From Spiroplasma endosymbiont of 'Nebria riversi' (GTDB taxonomy: Bacteria; Bacillota_I; Bacilli_A; Mycoplasmatales; Nriv7), in contig NZ_CP065193.1 in assembly GCF_018831625.1 (NCBI RefSeq), forward strand, positions 744,001 through 808,000: a DNA stretch of 64,000 nt, read 5' to 3'. Positions 8,939-19,040 of the stretch are shown here, in pieces. The notes beneath the pieces are model-generated. The model did not search any database. It worked only from the letters and a program-made list of their open reading frames with translations, and was not told the origin of the DNA. Every line of letters starts with the position of its first letter. The first letter of the stretch is position 1. The position numbers and the translations under genes were made by a program.

Positions 8939-9130
8939 CACTCTTAAAAATTTTTGATGAGTTTCACTTTGCAATAAAAGAGCGGTGTTATCTCATTTTC
9001 CGCCACTGTAATTTATCTCATAGGGTGGATCGGTAATGATAATATCAACACTATTTTCTTTCATCTTTTCTATTTCCTTTAAACAATCATTATTCTTTAT
9101 TTCATATGTGAAACTCGTATATTTTTTCCC
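8927..9130 (-). pseudogene. DNA methyltransferase N-terminal fragment (module copy 3)
   Basis: Same DPPY fragment as at 3716-3919. Confidence 0.78.
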
Positions 9131-9371
9131 TTATAAAATGTCAATAAAAAAGAACTTTAAAATAGTTAAAGTTAATTAACTAAATTTAAAGTTCTTTTTT
9201 ATTTTGTAATGGTCTTTCCACAATAAACTGCCTCCTAGTTTATTTGTGAAAATAAAAGTCTAATATTTATCTATACCCCAGAGAATTTTACACTACCAAA
9301 TAAAATTAATAGCCACTAAATCCTTTAAATATAAAAAAATGTTAACAAATAATTTTACAAAAATGTTGATA

Positions 9372-9409
9372 GAAATTATTTTTTAAATTCTATCAACATT
9401 GCTTCTTCA
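9372..9409. terminator. Extra hairpin unique to module copy 3
   Basis: Perfect 13-bp arms AATGTTGATAGAA / TTCTATCAACATT around a T-rich loop, within the 62 bases absent from copies 1 and 2. It lies just downstream of the deoxyribosyltransferase stop on the minus strand, so it could be a second terminator that the other copies lost. Arm positions are approximate to a few bases. Confidence 0.5.
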
Positions 9410-9443
9410 TTTGTAAAAAGAATTAAAAATTTATTCCCTTTTA

Positions 9444-9938
9444 TTATTTTAAAATTCCTTCAATTCCTTTAATTTTATTAATTGCTTCTTGAAAATTTTT
9501 AACCTTGAAAATTTTCTTTTTACTAATATCATTGTATTTTAAACTACCTGATATCATCTCATTAATACCATATCCAGGAATTTCCTCAATATCAATATTT
9601 GATTGATACAACCTAAAATCACTATAAACACATATTAAATATTTTTCTTCCTGCAAACATTGTTCAAAGGCAAAACCATATTCCATATATGTCCCACTAT
9701 CACGGCCATCAATATCAAATATTACATATTTTGACTTTTTAATCTCTTCATAATCTTTTTTAAATATCTCGTTATTTTCTGGCGTAGCATTTTCACTATT
9801 AAAACTAAACTCAATGGGATTTAAAATTTCAAAATTATCACCTAATTGCTTTCTTAAATTTATTCCTTCTGCTTTTCTCTGATTTTGTTCTGCTTCACTA
9901 AATAATGGTCCCGCATTATAAACAAATATTTTTTTCAT
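9444..9938 (-). CDS. Nucleoside 2-deoxyribosyltransferase-family protein (module copy 3)
   Basis: Third identical 164-residue copy. Unlike the others, its 3' flank has the additional hairpin at ~9372-9409. Confidence 0.85.
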   Translation of the reverse strand: MKKIFVYNAGPLFSEAEQNQRKAEGINLRKQLGDNFEILNPIEFSFNSENATPENNEIFKKDYEEIKKSKYVIFDIDGRDSGTYMEYGFAFEQCLQEEKYLICVYSDFRLYQSNIDIEEIPGYGINEMISGSLKYNDISKKKIFKVKNFQEAINKIKGIEGILK

Positions 9939-10076
9939 TCTTATTGTCCCTTTCCAAATACTTATCTTTTAATATCATTACGAAAGTGGTACTACTTTCG
10001 TAATGATATTATATTTAAAATATTGCTGGTGAAGTTGCCAATTTATGAACAAAAATCCAAAATTATTATTTAATTT

Positions 10077-10570
10077 CTAATCCCAAGAAGTAAACTTTTG
10101 TAAATATTCTCTAATTGCTTTTTTTATATAAGATGTCTTATTTTTTTCAAAATGTTTCTTCTTAAAAGCACGATCTCAGCCACCATACATCGCAGTACCA
10201 CCAATTAAACCATAAGTACTATATCAACAAGTTAATTTTTCTTGAATATTATCAAGGTATTTTTAATTTTTTAATAACCTATCTGGTTGTTGTCCACAAT
10301 TAGCATAATATTTTGTAATTTCGTTATTTTTTCTAGTAAAACGAACGGCTAGTGCTACTTGCCCAAAAAGTTGTTGGACATCATTATCCTCTAAATAATA
10401 GTTACGATAAATATTATCCTTAGCATTAGTGAAATTAGAATTAAAATCATTAATATCATCACCTAATACCATCATAATGCGAATATTAACAGCAATCCCT
10501 TCTTTAATATGCAATTTATTACTGTTTAAATAATGATAACGATCTTCTTTTTCTTTAATAATATTTCTAT
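10077..10570 (-). pseudogene. HAD acid phosphatase C-terminal fragment (module copy 3)
   Basis: Identical to 4804-5297, including the internal TAA (10263-10265). Its 5' end is again the IS3 junction. Confidence 0.58.
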
Positions 10571-10650
10571 GGATAGGTTACAATAAGTTGGACCATATTT
10601 ATGTGGACTTTCAAATAAAATAAAATTATTAAGAAAGTAGGAAGATAAAA

Positions 10651-10925
10651 ATGGGGAAAACTCATATTCAAATGAATTTAAAAAACAAATTGTCATGCTT
10701 TATCAAAACGGAAAAAGCATTGTTGAAATTATTAAAGAATACGGAATTTCAAAATCAGCCGTATATCAGTGAATTGAAAATTTTAATAATTTTGGGTCAT
10801 TTAAAGTGCAAAATAATCGCACTGTCGAAGAAAATGAATTAATTTACTTGCGAAAAGAAAACCAACAATTACGAATGGAAAATGACATTTTAAAGCAAGC
10901 AGCACTGATAATTGGCAAAAAATAG
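10651..10925 (+). pseudogene. IS3 OrfA, one-base deletion (element D)
   Basis: Shares the A-run deletion of elements B and C. Confidence 0.83.
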
Positions 10926-11685
10926 GAATTATTAACAATAATAAAGAAAAATATTCCGTGCTAAAAATGTGTCAAATATTAAAAATAGCAAAATCAACAT
11001 ATTATTATCAAACTAATAATTGTGTTAAGTACGATGTTAATAATTATTAAGAAGAAGTTATCAGTGCATTTAATAAAAGTCGTAAAATTTAAGGTGCTCG
11101 TAAAATTAAAGCTGTTTTAATGAGAAAAGATATTATCTTATCACGTCGAAAAATCAGATTCCTTATGATCAAAAATAATTTGGTTTCTAAATACACCAAA
11201 TTAAAATATCGTAATCATAAAACAATGGTTAATAATGACCAAATTAGTAATGTTTTAAATCGTCAATTTAATAACAAAAAACCTAATGAAGTTGTTGTTA
11301 TTGATTTAACATATGTGCAAGTTGGAGGAAAATGACATTATATTTGTTTATTAATTGACTTGTTTAATCGAGAAATTGGATAGGGTACAATAAGTTGGAC
11401 CATATTTATGTGAACTTTCAAATAAAATAAAATTATTGATGAAATTTTAAGCACTTTTAAAATTAAAAGATCATTAAGCAATAAGGGTGCCCTTATGAAA
11501 ATGCTGTGGCTGAAACAACTTACAAAACTTTTAAAACGGAATTTATCAAGGGTAAAAAATTTGAAAATTTAACACAATTAAAATGCGAATTATTTGATTT
11601 TGTTAATTGATACAATAATCTTAGAATACATGGCAGTTTAAATTATTTAACGCCTGTTGAATTTAGAAAATGACAGTCTACATAA
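10922..11685 (+). pseudogene. IS3 OrfB, multiply broken (element D)
   Basis: TAA codons replace Tyr in VNNY-EE and RKIY-G (near 11047 and 11090). The second left end interrupts the core at 11378, and the remaining 3' third is frameshifted (GCCCTTATGAAAATGC). Confidence 0.8.
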
Positions 11686-11713
11686 AAAGTGTCCAAAAAA
11701 GGGTTGTCATACC

Positions 11714-11814
11714 ATTCCTTCAGATTTTTCAACGGCCCCCTTAATTGTTGCGCCTTTAAAAATCACTTTTAAAGTTACAATGTTTTGTTGTGATTCTTTT
11801 GTTAAGTTAATCAT
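11714..11814 (-). pseudogene. Unidentified gene, first 34 codons, cut by IS3-D
   Basis: ATG at 11814 with AGGAGG six bases upstream, reading MINLTKESQQNIVTLKVIF and ending EKSEGM at the IS3-D right end. The INLTKE opening faintly recalls TerD-type stress proteins, but too little remains to name it. A divergent promoter region is shared with pepF. Confidence 0.5.
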
Positions 11815-11927
11815 ATTCTTCCTCCTAATAATAAAATTATATAAATTATAATACTTTTGATTGCACAAATGCCGTAATATATTGATATAATCATAAAATA
11901 GATTAATAAGGGAAGAGGATATAACTA

Positions 11928-13715
11928 ATGAAACGAATTAATGCTGATAAGAAGTATCAATGAGATTTAAGTTATTTATTTACTAGTGATGACGAATGAA
12001 CGAAGGCGTTACAAAATTATATTAGTCATTATGGTAAATTGTATAATTTAAAAGGGAAATTACATCAACAAGAAAATTTTAAGCAATATATTTTATTGTC
12101 AGAGGTGGGAGAAATTTTAGGTGCAAAACTTTCACAATATTTACATTATGGTAGTTTAGATACTACTGATGAACGATTTATTAATTTAAGTAATTTAATG
12201 ATGAACGAGTCATTAAAAATTCAAACTAAGATGTCATTTGTTGAACCGGAATTAAAACAAATTGGTGCGGAAAAAATTATACAAATGTTAGCAAATGATG
12301 CAGAATTAAAAAATTTTGAATATGATTTTCGGTCATTTTTTGAAAAAGTAAAATATTTATTAACAGAAGAACAAGAGGAATTATTAAACAATGTAGCTAA
12401 AACGCGAAGTACTAGTTATCAACTTTATGATTTATTATCATATGCCGATAAGGAAAAACAATATCTTTATTATGAAGGTAAAAAACAGGAATTAACAGAA
12501 TCATTAGCAACTTCAATAGCACAATTATCGCGCCCCAAAGAAGATCAAAAATTACGACGAGAAACTAGTATGTTATTAAACAAACATTTAATTACAAAGA
12601 AACATTCATTAGCTAAAGTGTATGAAGATATTATTCAATATAGTGTTGAAGAAGTTAAATTAAGAAACTATGAAAGTTCATTGCAAGCATCATTATTAGG
12701 TGATAAAGTATTGCCATATATGTATTTAACTTTATTAGAAGTTGGAAAAGCATATATTCATTTATATCGGCGTTTTATTAAAATTAAACAAAAATATTTT
12801 CAATTAGATAAGTTTTATGCAACTGATAGTCATTTATTAATGAATAAAACAGAAAATAATAAGTATACTGTGATGCAAGGGATTGCAATGGTAAAAGCAG
12901 CTTTTCAGCCATTGGGATCAGAATATTTAACGATGTTAGATATCACTTTATTACCAGGGCGAATTGATTATTTTGAAGATACTAACAAACGCAGTGGGGC
13001 ATATTCGTCATCAGGTAAAGGTGTTGAACCAATTATTTTAATGAATTGAGATGATTCATTACGATCTGTTGCTACCTTAGCACATGAATTAGGGCACTCC
13101 GTACATACATTATTTTCTAATAAGTATCAACCGCCTAATTTAGCACAATATCCGATTATTTTAGCAGAAGTGGCATCAACTTTTAATGAGCATCTTTTAT
13201 TTAAATATCTGTATACGCAAGCTAAAGAAAAAGATGAACAAATTTATTTATTGGAAACAAGAATTAATGATTTAATGGCTACTTTCTTTCGTCAAATTCA
13301 GTTTGCTAAGTTTGAATGGGAAGCTCATAAATTAGTTGAACAAGATCAACCGATTAATGCTAGTATTTTAGCAAAACTGTTTAAAGATGTTTCAATTGAG
13401 TATGGTTATGATGTTTATGATGAAATTGCTGATGATGGCATTTATGTTTGACCACGAATTTTACATTTCTTTAATTCCCCTTATTATGTTTATAAATATG
13501 CTACTTCTGTGACAACTTCGTTTAAGTTATATGATGATTTTGAAAAGGGTAATAAAGATAACATTTTGAATTTTCTTAAAGCAGGGGGTCATAAAGAACC
13601 AATGTTAATTTTGCAAGATGTTGGCATTGATTTAACACTGGAAGCAACCTACGTGCCGTTAATGGAGCATTTGGAGCAACTATTGGATGAATTGAAAAAA
13701 TTATTACAGCTTTAA
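11928..13715 (+). CDS. pepF: Oligoendopeptidase F (M3 zinc metallopeptidase)
   Basis: 595 residues, the usual PepF length, starting MKRINADKKYQWDLSYLF (the WDLS.LF opening is typical) with GGGAAGAGG upstream. The zinc site HELGH is at residues 386-390 in ATLAHELGHSVHT, with the downstream zinc-ligand Glu region at LAEVASTFNEHLL. It cleaves 6-18-residue peptides in the cytoplasm, supplying amino acids to an auxotroph. Several UGA Trp codons occur. It is monocistronic with its own terminator. It is intact although it lies inside the 18.9-kb block that splits the S-component gene, so that block carries a normal chromosomal gene. Confidence 0.93.
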
Positions 13716-13749
13716 AATAACAACTAAATTAACTTGTATAAAAGATGTT

Positions 13750-13780
13750 AAAAGTCAGAAGTTTACTTCTGACTTTTTTA
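13750..13780 (+). terminator. pepF terminator
   Basis: AGTCAGAAG-TTTA-CTTCTGACT stem followed by six T, 35 bases after the pepF stop. Confidence 0.9.
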
Positions 13781-13972
13781 AATTAGTTTTTAAAATGGGT
13801 CACAATGTCATTTTTAGAAAATAGTTTCAATGGAAATCATTTAATTTTAGATATAATAATGTCATTATAAGGTTAAGAAAAATATTTATATTTTGAGGGG
13901 TTGATAGTTTTTAAATTTATCAAGTAAAGTTTAAAAAATATAAGTAATTAAAAATAGAGGGGTAGTTGCTAA

Positions 13973-14170
13973 ATGCTTAGTCTAAAATCAGGTGAGAGAC
14001 TTATACAAAAAACAGTTTTTTTAAAAATATTTTATTTAAAACTAGCAATATATTTATTATTATATATTTTGTTGCTAATTCCGATTTCTAATCGCAATGA
14101 AACATTTTATATTTTTTTAACAATGGTTGTAATATACCACAGACTTATGACAAACACAAGAAGTTTTTAA
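13973..14170 (+). CDS. Small membrane protein, unidentified
   Basis: 65 residues starting MLSLKSGERLIQKTVF with GAGGGG 9 bases upstream. It has a strong hydrophobic helix (residues ~23-40, LAIYLLLYILLLIPI) and a second weaker one. The last 13 codons lie in a ~40-base sequence also found at 40719-40758, upstream of a small secreted-protein locus. Repeat R abuts the end, so the natural downstream genes may have been cut off. Function unknown. Confidence 0.5.
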   Translation: MLSLKSGERLIQKTVFLKIFYLKLAIYLLLYILLLIPISNRNETFYIFLTMVVIYHRLMTNTRSF

Positions 14171-14172
14171 AA

Positions 14173-14328
14173 GGGTCGCGTTTAGTTTTATTAGGTATTG
14201 CTTTGAAGAAGTAAAACAATCAGCTAATTATATTATTTAATTACTAAACCAACCCTGCCTTTCTTGTTATTGTCATTTTTATTCGTTACCATTTTATCAT
14301 GCTATTGAATTTTTACACAATGAAAAAT
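14173..14328 (-). repeat. 155-bp repeat R, copy 2
   Basis: Close match to copy 1 at 1161-1315, same orientation, same GGTCGCG edge, and again abutted at its inner end by the IS1595 left end. Confidence 0.65.
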
Positions 14329-14331
14329 TTT

Positions 14332-15478
14332 TTTTAATTTTGTAGAAAACTCTTGATATTTATTGAATATACTTAATTTTAGGTATATTTTTAATATGAT
14401 AGAGGTGGATAATAATTATGGAAAAAATAATTCAAGAACTAGTAAATACTTTAACAGATGATCAATTTTTAGAATTTTATGAAAAAGTCAAACAACAAGC
14501 AGAATTAATAAAAAAAAACAAAAACGTTTAAATGAAATTGATCAAAAATTTAGAGCACAAGGTATTAAATGCCCTGAATGTGAATCTTACCATTGCGTTA
14601 AAAATGAACATAATTCAGAAGTAAAACAAAAATATTTATGTAAAAATTGCCGTGCAAGTTTTGACGCTTTTTGTAATCATTTTATTTATTGAAGTCATTT
14701 AAATTATGAACAATGAAATTTATTGATTCAAATTTCATTGCTGGGGCAATCTAGTAAAACAATTTCTCGTTTTATTAAAACTACATTAAAAACTGCTTGA
14801 TATAATCGTCAAAAATTAATGAAATCAAAACAATTAGAAAATACCCAATTAAAATTTAAAAAATTATCTGGTAAAATCCAAATCGATGAAACATTTATTA
14901 AAGAAATTCATAAAGGAAATTTCAAACATAAAACTGATCCACGAAGAATTCACCTTGACCCATTCGCAACTAATACTAAATGCTGTATTCAAATGGTAGT
15001 TGATAATAATAACAATATTTATGTTAAATCCACAAACACCAAACGTTTACAAAAAAAATGAGTTATTGAAAATATGAACAAAGAATTAATTAACCAAAAT
15101 TCAATTATTACTTCTGATATGCAAAAATTATATTTTTTAGTAGCAAATCAAACAAATTCTACTTTATGTGTAACTAAAACAACAATTAATCCTGAAGCTA
15201 GTTATCGTAACTTAAATAAAATCAGTAAATTACAATCTAGTCTTAAAGAAGCCTTAATTCATTATCATGGTTTAGATTTTACTAATATTCAAAATTATTT
15301 AAATCTCTGAAAATGAAAATACCAACATAAGGGTTTAACTCCAAACCAACAAACAGCGGTATTATATTTTAATGTATAAAAAATTAAAGTAAAAATAGTA
15401 ATTTTACATAAAAGCCTTTTAAAATTATCAAGTTGATGATTTTTTTTATTTTATCAAAAGTTTTCTACAAAATTAAAA
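14332..15478 (+). mobile_element. IS1595-family element, copy 2
   Basis: Both ends present (TTTTAATTTTGTAGAAAAC left; right ends TTTTCTACAAAATTAAAA). Followed at once by an IS3 orfB 3' scrap, exactly as for copy 1. Confidence 0.85.
14418..15379 (+). pseudogene. IS1595-family transposase, frameshifted
   Basis: Eight A where the clean copy has six (after ELI, near 14511-14518) shift the frame and give an early TAA. The rest, including CPECESYH, IDETFIK and TSDMQKLYF, is readable in the second frame. Confidence 0.83.
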
Positions 15479-15583
15479 GAATTATTTGATTTTGTTAATT
15501 GATACAATAATTTTAGAATACACGGCAGTTTAAATTATTTAACGCCTGTTGAATTTAGAAAACGACAGTCTACATAAAAAAGT
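15479..15583 (+). pseudogene. IS3 orfB, 3' terminal remnant
   Basis: Same C-terminal scrap as 2461-2567 (FVNWYNNFRIHGSLNY to the stop), then AAAAAAGT and a new IS3 left end. Confidence 0.75.
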
Positions 15584-15709
15584 GGATAGGTTCCAATAAG
15601 TTGGACCATATTTATGTGGACTTTCAAATAAAATAAAATTATTAAGAAAGCGGGAAGATAAAAATGGGGAAAAACTCATATTCAAATGAATTTAAAAAAC
15701 AAATTGTCA
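15584..15709 (+). mobile_element. IS3-family left-end fragment
   Basis: GGATAGGTTCCAATAAG left end, orfA start (ATG at 15664) and 15 codons to KKQIV, then phage DNA. Its reverse strand supplies the stop for the phage gene at 15692-16351. Confidence 0.8.
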
Positions 15710-16351
15710 ATTAGGATTAATTTTTCTTAGTAATGTTTCCGTTTCCAAAAGTTGACCTAATGTTGTTATATTTGCACTTTTATAATTCTTAACAAATTGT
15801 TTTCGTGCCAAAAATCCCAAATGATTAAGCATAGTTTCTTTAGTTGGTTTTTTAGTATAGTCAAATCAATTTTTATATTTGTCAAGAATAATTTTTTTAT
15901 TATGAACCTGCGAAATAATCTGCTCTAAATTATTAGCCGTTGTTATCCCTAAGTGACTAATAATTTTATTTTCTTTCGCTAGATTAAAAAATTTTGTTGT
16001 TTTATAAGCTCTTGATATCTTACTAATTTCACCAATAGCTGGCGTTAAATTAAGTAAATTGCTTATTGTATTACTTTGTTCTTTATAAATATCATATACT
16101 TGATTAATTGTAAAATCAGTTACAACACGCACACTTGAAGCAATTAATTGGGATGTTAAATTTGATAATCCAGCACTTAGAGAAAATTTTAGCGACAGAC
16201 CAGCAGTAAATTTTGCTAATAAAATACCAATGATTTGCACACCTACAAATTTTAATAATTCCAGTAAAAAATCATTTTCTTGTTCTTGGGGCATTTGCGT
16301 AGTTTTAATAACTCTCAACTGCAAAGCAGTTATATTAGTTCCAATGGGCAT
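15692..16351 (-). pseudogene. Tailed-phage structural-region protein, 3'-truncated by IS3
   Basis: Starts MPIGTNITALQLRVIK directly downstream of the capsid gene and reads ~214 native residues to LETETLLRKINPN before running into IS3 sequence and a TAA. A hydrophobic stretch (LLKFVGVQIIGILLAKFTAG, residues ~33-52) and later amphipathic helices are visible. I do not recognise the family. Its place after scaffold and capsid genes suggests a virion protein. Confidence 0.6.
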
Positions 16352-16394
16352 AATCTAAAAAAGGCTACCTATGTAATATAGCCTAATTTCCTTT

Positions 16395-17275
16395 TTAATC
16401 ATCTTTTTGACCTTGGTCTCCGCCCGGGTCTGGTGTTGATTTATGATAATGAACCATTTTGGCTACAGCAACTTTGCCAGTAAAAAATTCTCGTTAAGAG
16501 ATATAAACTTGCCCCATATATTTTTCGTCTGTATACATACCTACATCCATAGGTAAATCAATACCTGTAAATGTCGCATATGCCAAAGTATTAACTCATA
16601 TCATATTAACATTTTCGGGCAAGCGAGATTTGGGCACTTCAATAGTTATACAACCTATTAAACAACACCGACAACTCCGTTAACCATACCTAGCACGCCA
16701 TCAGGAGAAGTGGTTACCAATTTCGCATAAGTAGCTTTGGCCACTACATCAGCCGCCGCGAGCAAGAAACCACTTGTCCACTCATTTTCAGAATTGACAA
16801 CAGCAATTCTCATTTTTGCCATTTCTTCAAGAATTGTGTTTTTAGTAATCGGTTTTGCGGTCGCAATTGCTGTACCGCCACCGCCAGCCACTAATTGTTC
16901 AGCGTCGTATTTGTCATAAATTTCAGCCATTTGTTGGCGAAGACGAATAATCTTACTTTCAATGAATTTGGGACCTACTGCTTTATTCTCTAAACGCCCT
17001 ATGCGTTCTTGAATATCAATTACCTTGTCCAAGGTAGCTTCTATTTTTTTTCTCGTTGCATAGTTAGATTTGGAACCAGTATTTGGGTCTCATGTTATGT
17101 TAATAACTCCGTACGTTGCAAGTGGAATAACTACTTTCTCGCCATATTCAAATTCGGTAAAAGCTATTTCGTTTGCAAAAAGTTGGTGAATTAAACTTCC
17201 TGTTCGCGGAAATTCGGGTCTTCATTTTCTTGAAACCAATGTTCTTAATTGGTCAACATTAATAAAAAACGCCAT
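16395..17275 (-). pseudogene. Phage major capsid protein, frameshift and nonsense
   Basis: Starts MAFFINVDQLRTLVSRKW and reads 206 codons through KSNYATRKKIEATLDKVIDI, LVAGGGGTAIATAK and GFLLAAADVVAKATYAKLVT before a frameshift at about 16658. The other frame continues ITIEVPKSRLPENVNMIW and MDVGMYTDEKYMGQVYIS, then TAA (16494-16496), REFFTGKVAVAKMVHYH, and ends at 16395. Order (scaffold-like gene upstream), size (~293 residues) and the surface-like GGGG loop fit an HK97-type major capsid protein of a tailed phage. This is inference from layout and composition, not a recognised signature. GC is locally higher than in neighbours. Confidence 0.65.
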
Positions 17276-17346
17276 TATTATTTATCTTCCTTTCTTTTAA
17301 ACATTAACTCCTGAGGGGTTAAAGCATCTGATGAAAAAATTATTTC

Positions 17347-17792
17347 TTATGAGTCAGAAGGGTTAGTATTTTTATCATCAGCCTTATTTGGGACGTCTCC
17401 TGTATCTAATGTGTTTTTAATTTTTGGCATCGTGGCCACAAAATTATTAATATCATTTTTAATTACTTCAATATCATTTTCAAAATTAATTGAGTTTTTC
17501 ACAAAATTAATAAATTGATTATCAATATTAGCATCTTGAATTAATTTATTAATTTCTTGTTCTTTTTTATCCGCCAAATATCTTTTTCTTTGTTGGCAAG
17601 TTTTTTTAGTGCATCCGTTTCTCTTTGTAACAGATTTTTTGCTTTTTCCTGAAAATTAGCAGTATAGTCATTTTGCTCAGTGAAGCCGCGATATAAATTT
17701 TTCACCTTAAAAGTCCCATCAGCATTTTTTTCGGGTTGTCCGTCTTCACCAATAAAGACGATTTTTTGGTATGGCAACCCTTTTTTGGACAC
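17347..17792 (-). pseudogene. Phage scaffold-type protein, 5'-truncated and frameshifted
   Basis: Native reading starts after IS3 sequence at KIVFIGEDGQPEKNADGT, continues as a charged coiled coil (LLQRETDALKKLANKEKD), shifts frame near 17577 (ADKKEQEINKLIQDANI) and ends DKNTNPSDS at 17347. A Glu/Lys-rich coiled coil directly before a capsid gene is the usual profile of a DUF4355-type scaffold. The apparent N-terminus MSKKGLPYQ is encoded by the IS3 right end. Confidence 0.6.
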
Positions 17793-17795
17793 TTT

Positions 17796-18634
17796 TTATG
17801 TAGACTGTCATTTTCTGAATTCAACAGGCGTTAAATAATTTAAACTGCCATGTATTCTACGATTGTTGTATCAATTAACAAAATCAAATAATTCGCATTT
17901 TAATTGTGTTAAATTTTCAAATTTTTTACCCTTGATAAATTCCGTTTTAAAAGTTTTGTAAGTTGTTTCAGCCACAGCATTGTCATAAGTACAACCCTTC
18001 GCACTCGATGATCTTTTAATATTAAAGGTTATTAAAATTTCATCAATGATTTTATTTTTGAACTCATTACCACGATCAGTATGAAATAAAGTTATTTTAT
18101 TTAATGGTCGTGTTATTTTATGAAAAGCTTGTTGAACTAGTTCAGCGGTTTTTTTGGTCCGGAACTATAGCCAATTATTTCTCGATTAAACAAGTCAATT
18201 AATAAACAAATATAATGTCATTTTCCTCCAACTTGCACATATGTTAAATCAATAACAACAACTTCATTAGGTTTTTTGTTATTAAATTGACGATTTAAAA
18301 CATTACTAATTTGGTCATTATTAACCATTGTTTTATGATTACGATATTTTAATTTGGTGTATTTAGAAACCAAATTATTTTTGATCATAAGGAATCTGAT
18401 TTTTCGACGTGATAAGATAATATCTTTTCTCATTAAAACAGCTTTAATTTTACGAGCACCATAAATTTTACGACTTTTATTAAATGCAATGATAATTGGC
18501 AAAAAATAGGAATTATTAACATCATACTTAACACAATTATTAGTTTGATAATAATATGTTGATTTTGCTATTTTTAATATTTGATACATTTTTAGTACGG
18601 AATATTTTTCTTTATTATTGTTAGTAACTCCTAT
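17796..18634 (-). pseudogene. IS3 OrfB with internal inverted patch and frameshift (element E)
   Basis: Where other copies encode NYEEEVISAF this one has [11 protein letters not shown]. The 25-base patch is the reverse complement of the element's own frameshift-site sequence (TGATAATTGGCAAAAAATAG...). Further on, loss of bases in GGACCAAAAAAACCGC shifts the frame within the DDE core. Element F shares the frameshift but not the patch. Confidence 0.82.
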
Positions 18635-18906
18635 TTTTTGCCAATTATCAGTGCTGCTTGCTTTAAAATATCATTTTCCATTCGTAATTGTTGGTTTTCT
18701 TTTCGCAAGTAAATTAATTCATTTTCTTTGACAGCGCGGTTATCTTGCACTTTAAATGACCCAAAATTATTAAAATTTTCAATTCACTGATATACGGCTG
18801 ATTTTGAAATTCCGTATTCTTTAATAATTTCAACAATGCTTTTTCCGTTTTGATAAAGCATGACAATTTGTTTTTTAAATTCATTTGAATATGAGTTTTT
18901 CCCCAT
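18631..18906 (-). CDS. IS3-family OrfA (element E)
   Basis: Intact 91-residue OrfA with normal HTH and coiled coil, ending GGC AAA AAA TAG. Differs from the consensus at RAVKENE. Confidence 0.8.
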
Positions 18907-19040
18907 TTTTATCTTCCTACTTTCTTAATAATTTTATTTTATTTGAAAGTCCACATAAATATGGTCCAACTTATTGGTTTCGCAAGAATATATAACATAA
19001 CAATATTTTTTAGCCATTTCGTACTTGCTCAATATTTAAT

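Larger units (their letters stand above)
8927..10570. repeat. Module, tandem copy 3 of 3 (62 bp longer)
   Basis: As copies 1 and 2 but with 62 extra bases at about 9347-9408, between the methylase-side terminator and the deoxyribosyltransferase stop. Terminator at 9143-9203, palindrome at 9970-10011. Confidence 0.9.
10571..11713 (+). mobile_element. IS3-family element D, chimera of two copies
   Basis: A left part (10571-11377) runs from an intact left end to LFNREI. At 11378 a second, slightly diverged left end (GGATAGGGTACAATAAG) begins and after ~55 bases jumps at AAAATTATTGATGAAAT into the 3' third of orfB, ending at a full right end (CCATACC, 11713). So it is two nested, internally deleted IS3 copies. 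Confidence 0.8.
17768..18976 (-). mobile_element. IS3-family element E
   Basis: Right end complete (GGTATGGCAACCC at 17768). The left end has lost its outermost ~12 bases (ends CCAATAAGTTGGACC instead of GGATAGGTTACAATAAG). Inserted within the phage scaffold gene. Confidence 0.83.

Noticed and set aside
2569-11713. The triplicated module as a pure assembly error
   Set aside because: It cannot be excluded without reads, but the three different IS3 cut points and the 62-bp indel in one copy argue against simple mis-joining of one unit.
11714-11814. TerD-type tellurium resistance gene
   Set aside because: Only 34 codons with a weak INLTKE match; too little to name.
11928-13715. pepF and many other genes look broken into several ORFs
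   Set aside because: The breaks are all TGA codons at conserved Trp positions. Under code 4 the frame is continuous, so no frameshift is claimed.
16737-17194. Plus-strand ORFs at 16737-16919 and 17009-17194
   Set aside because: They lie antisense to the capsid gene and have no ribosome site or recognisable features.
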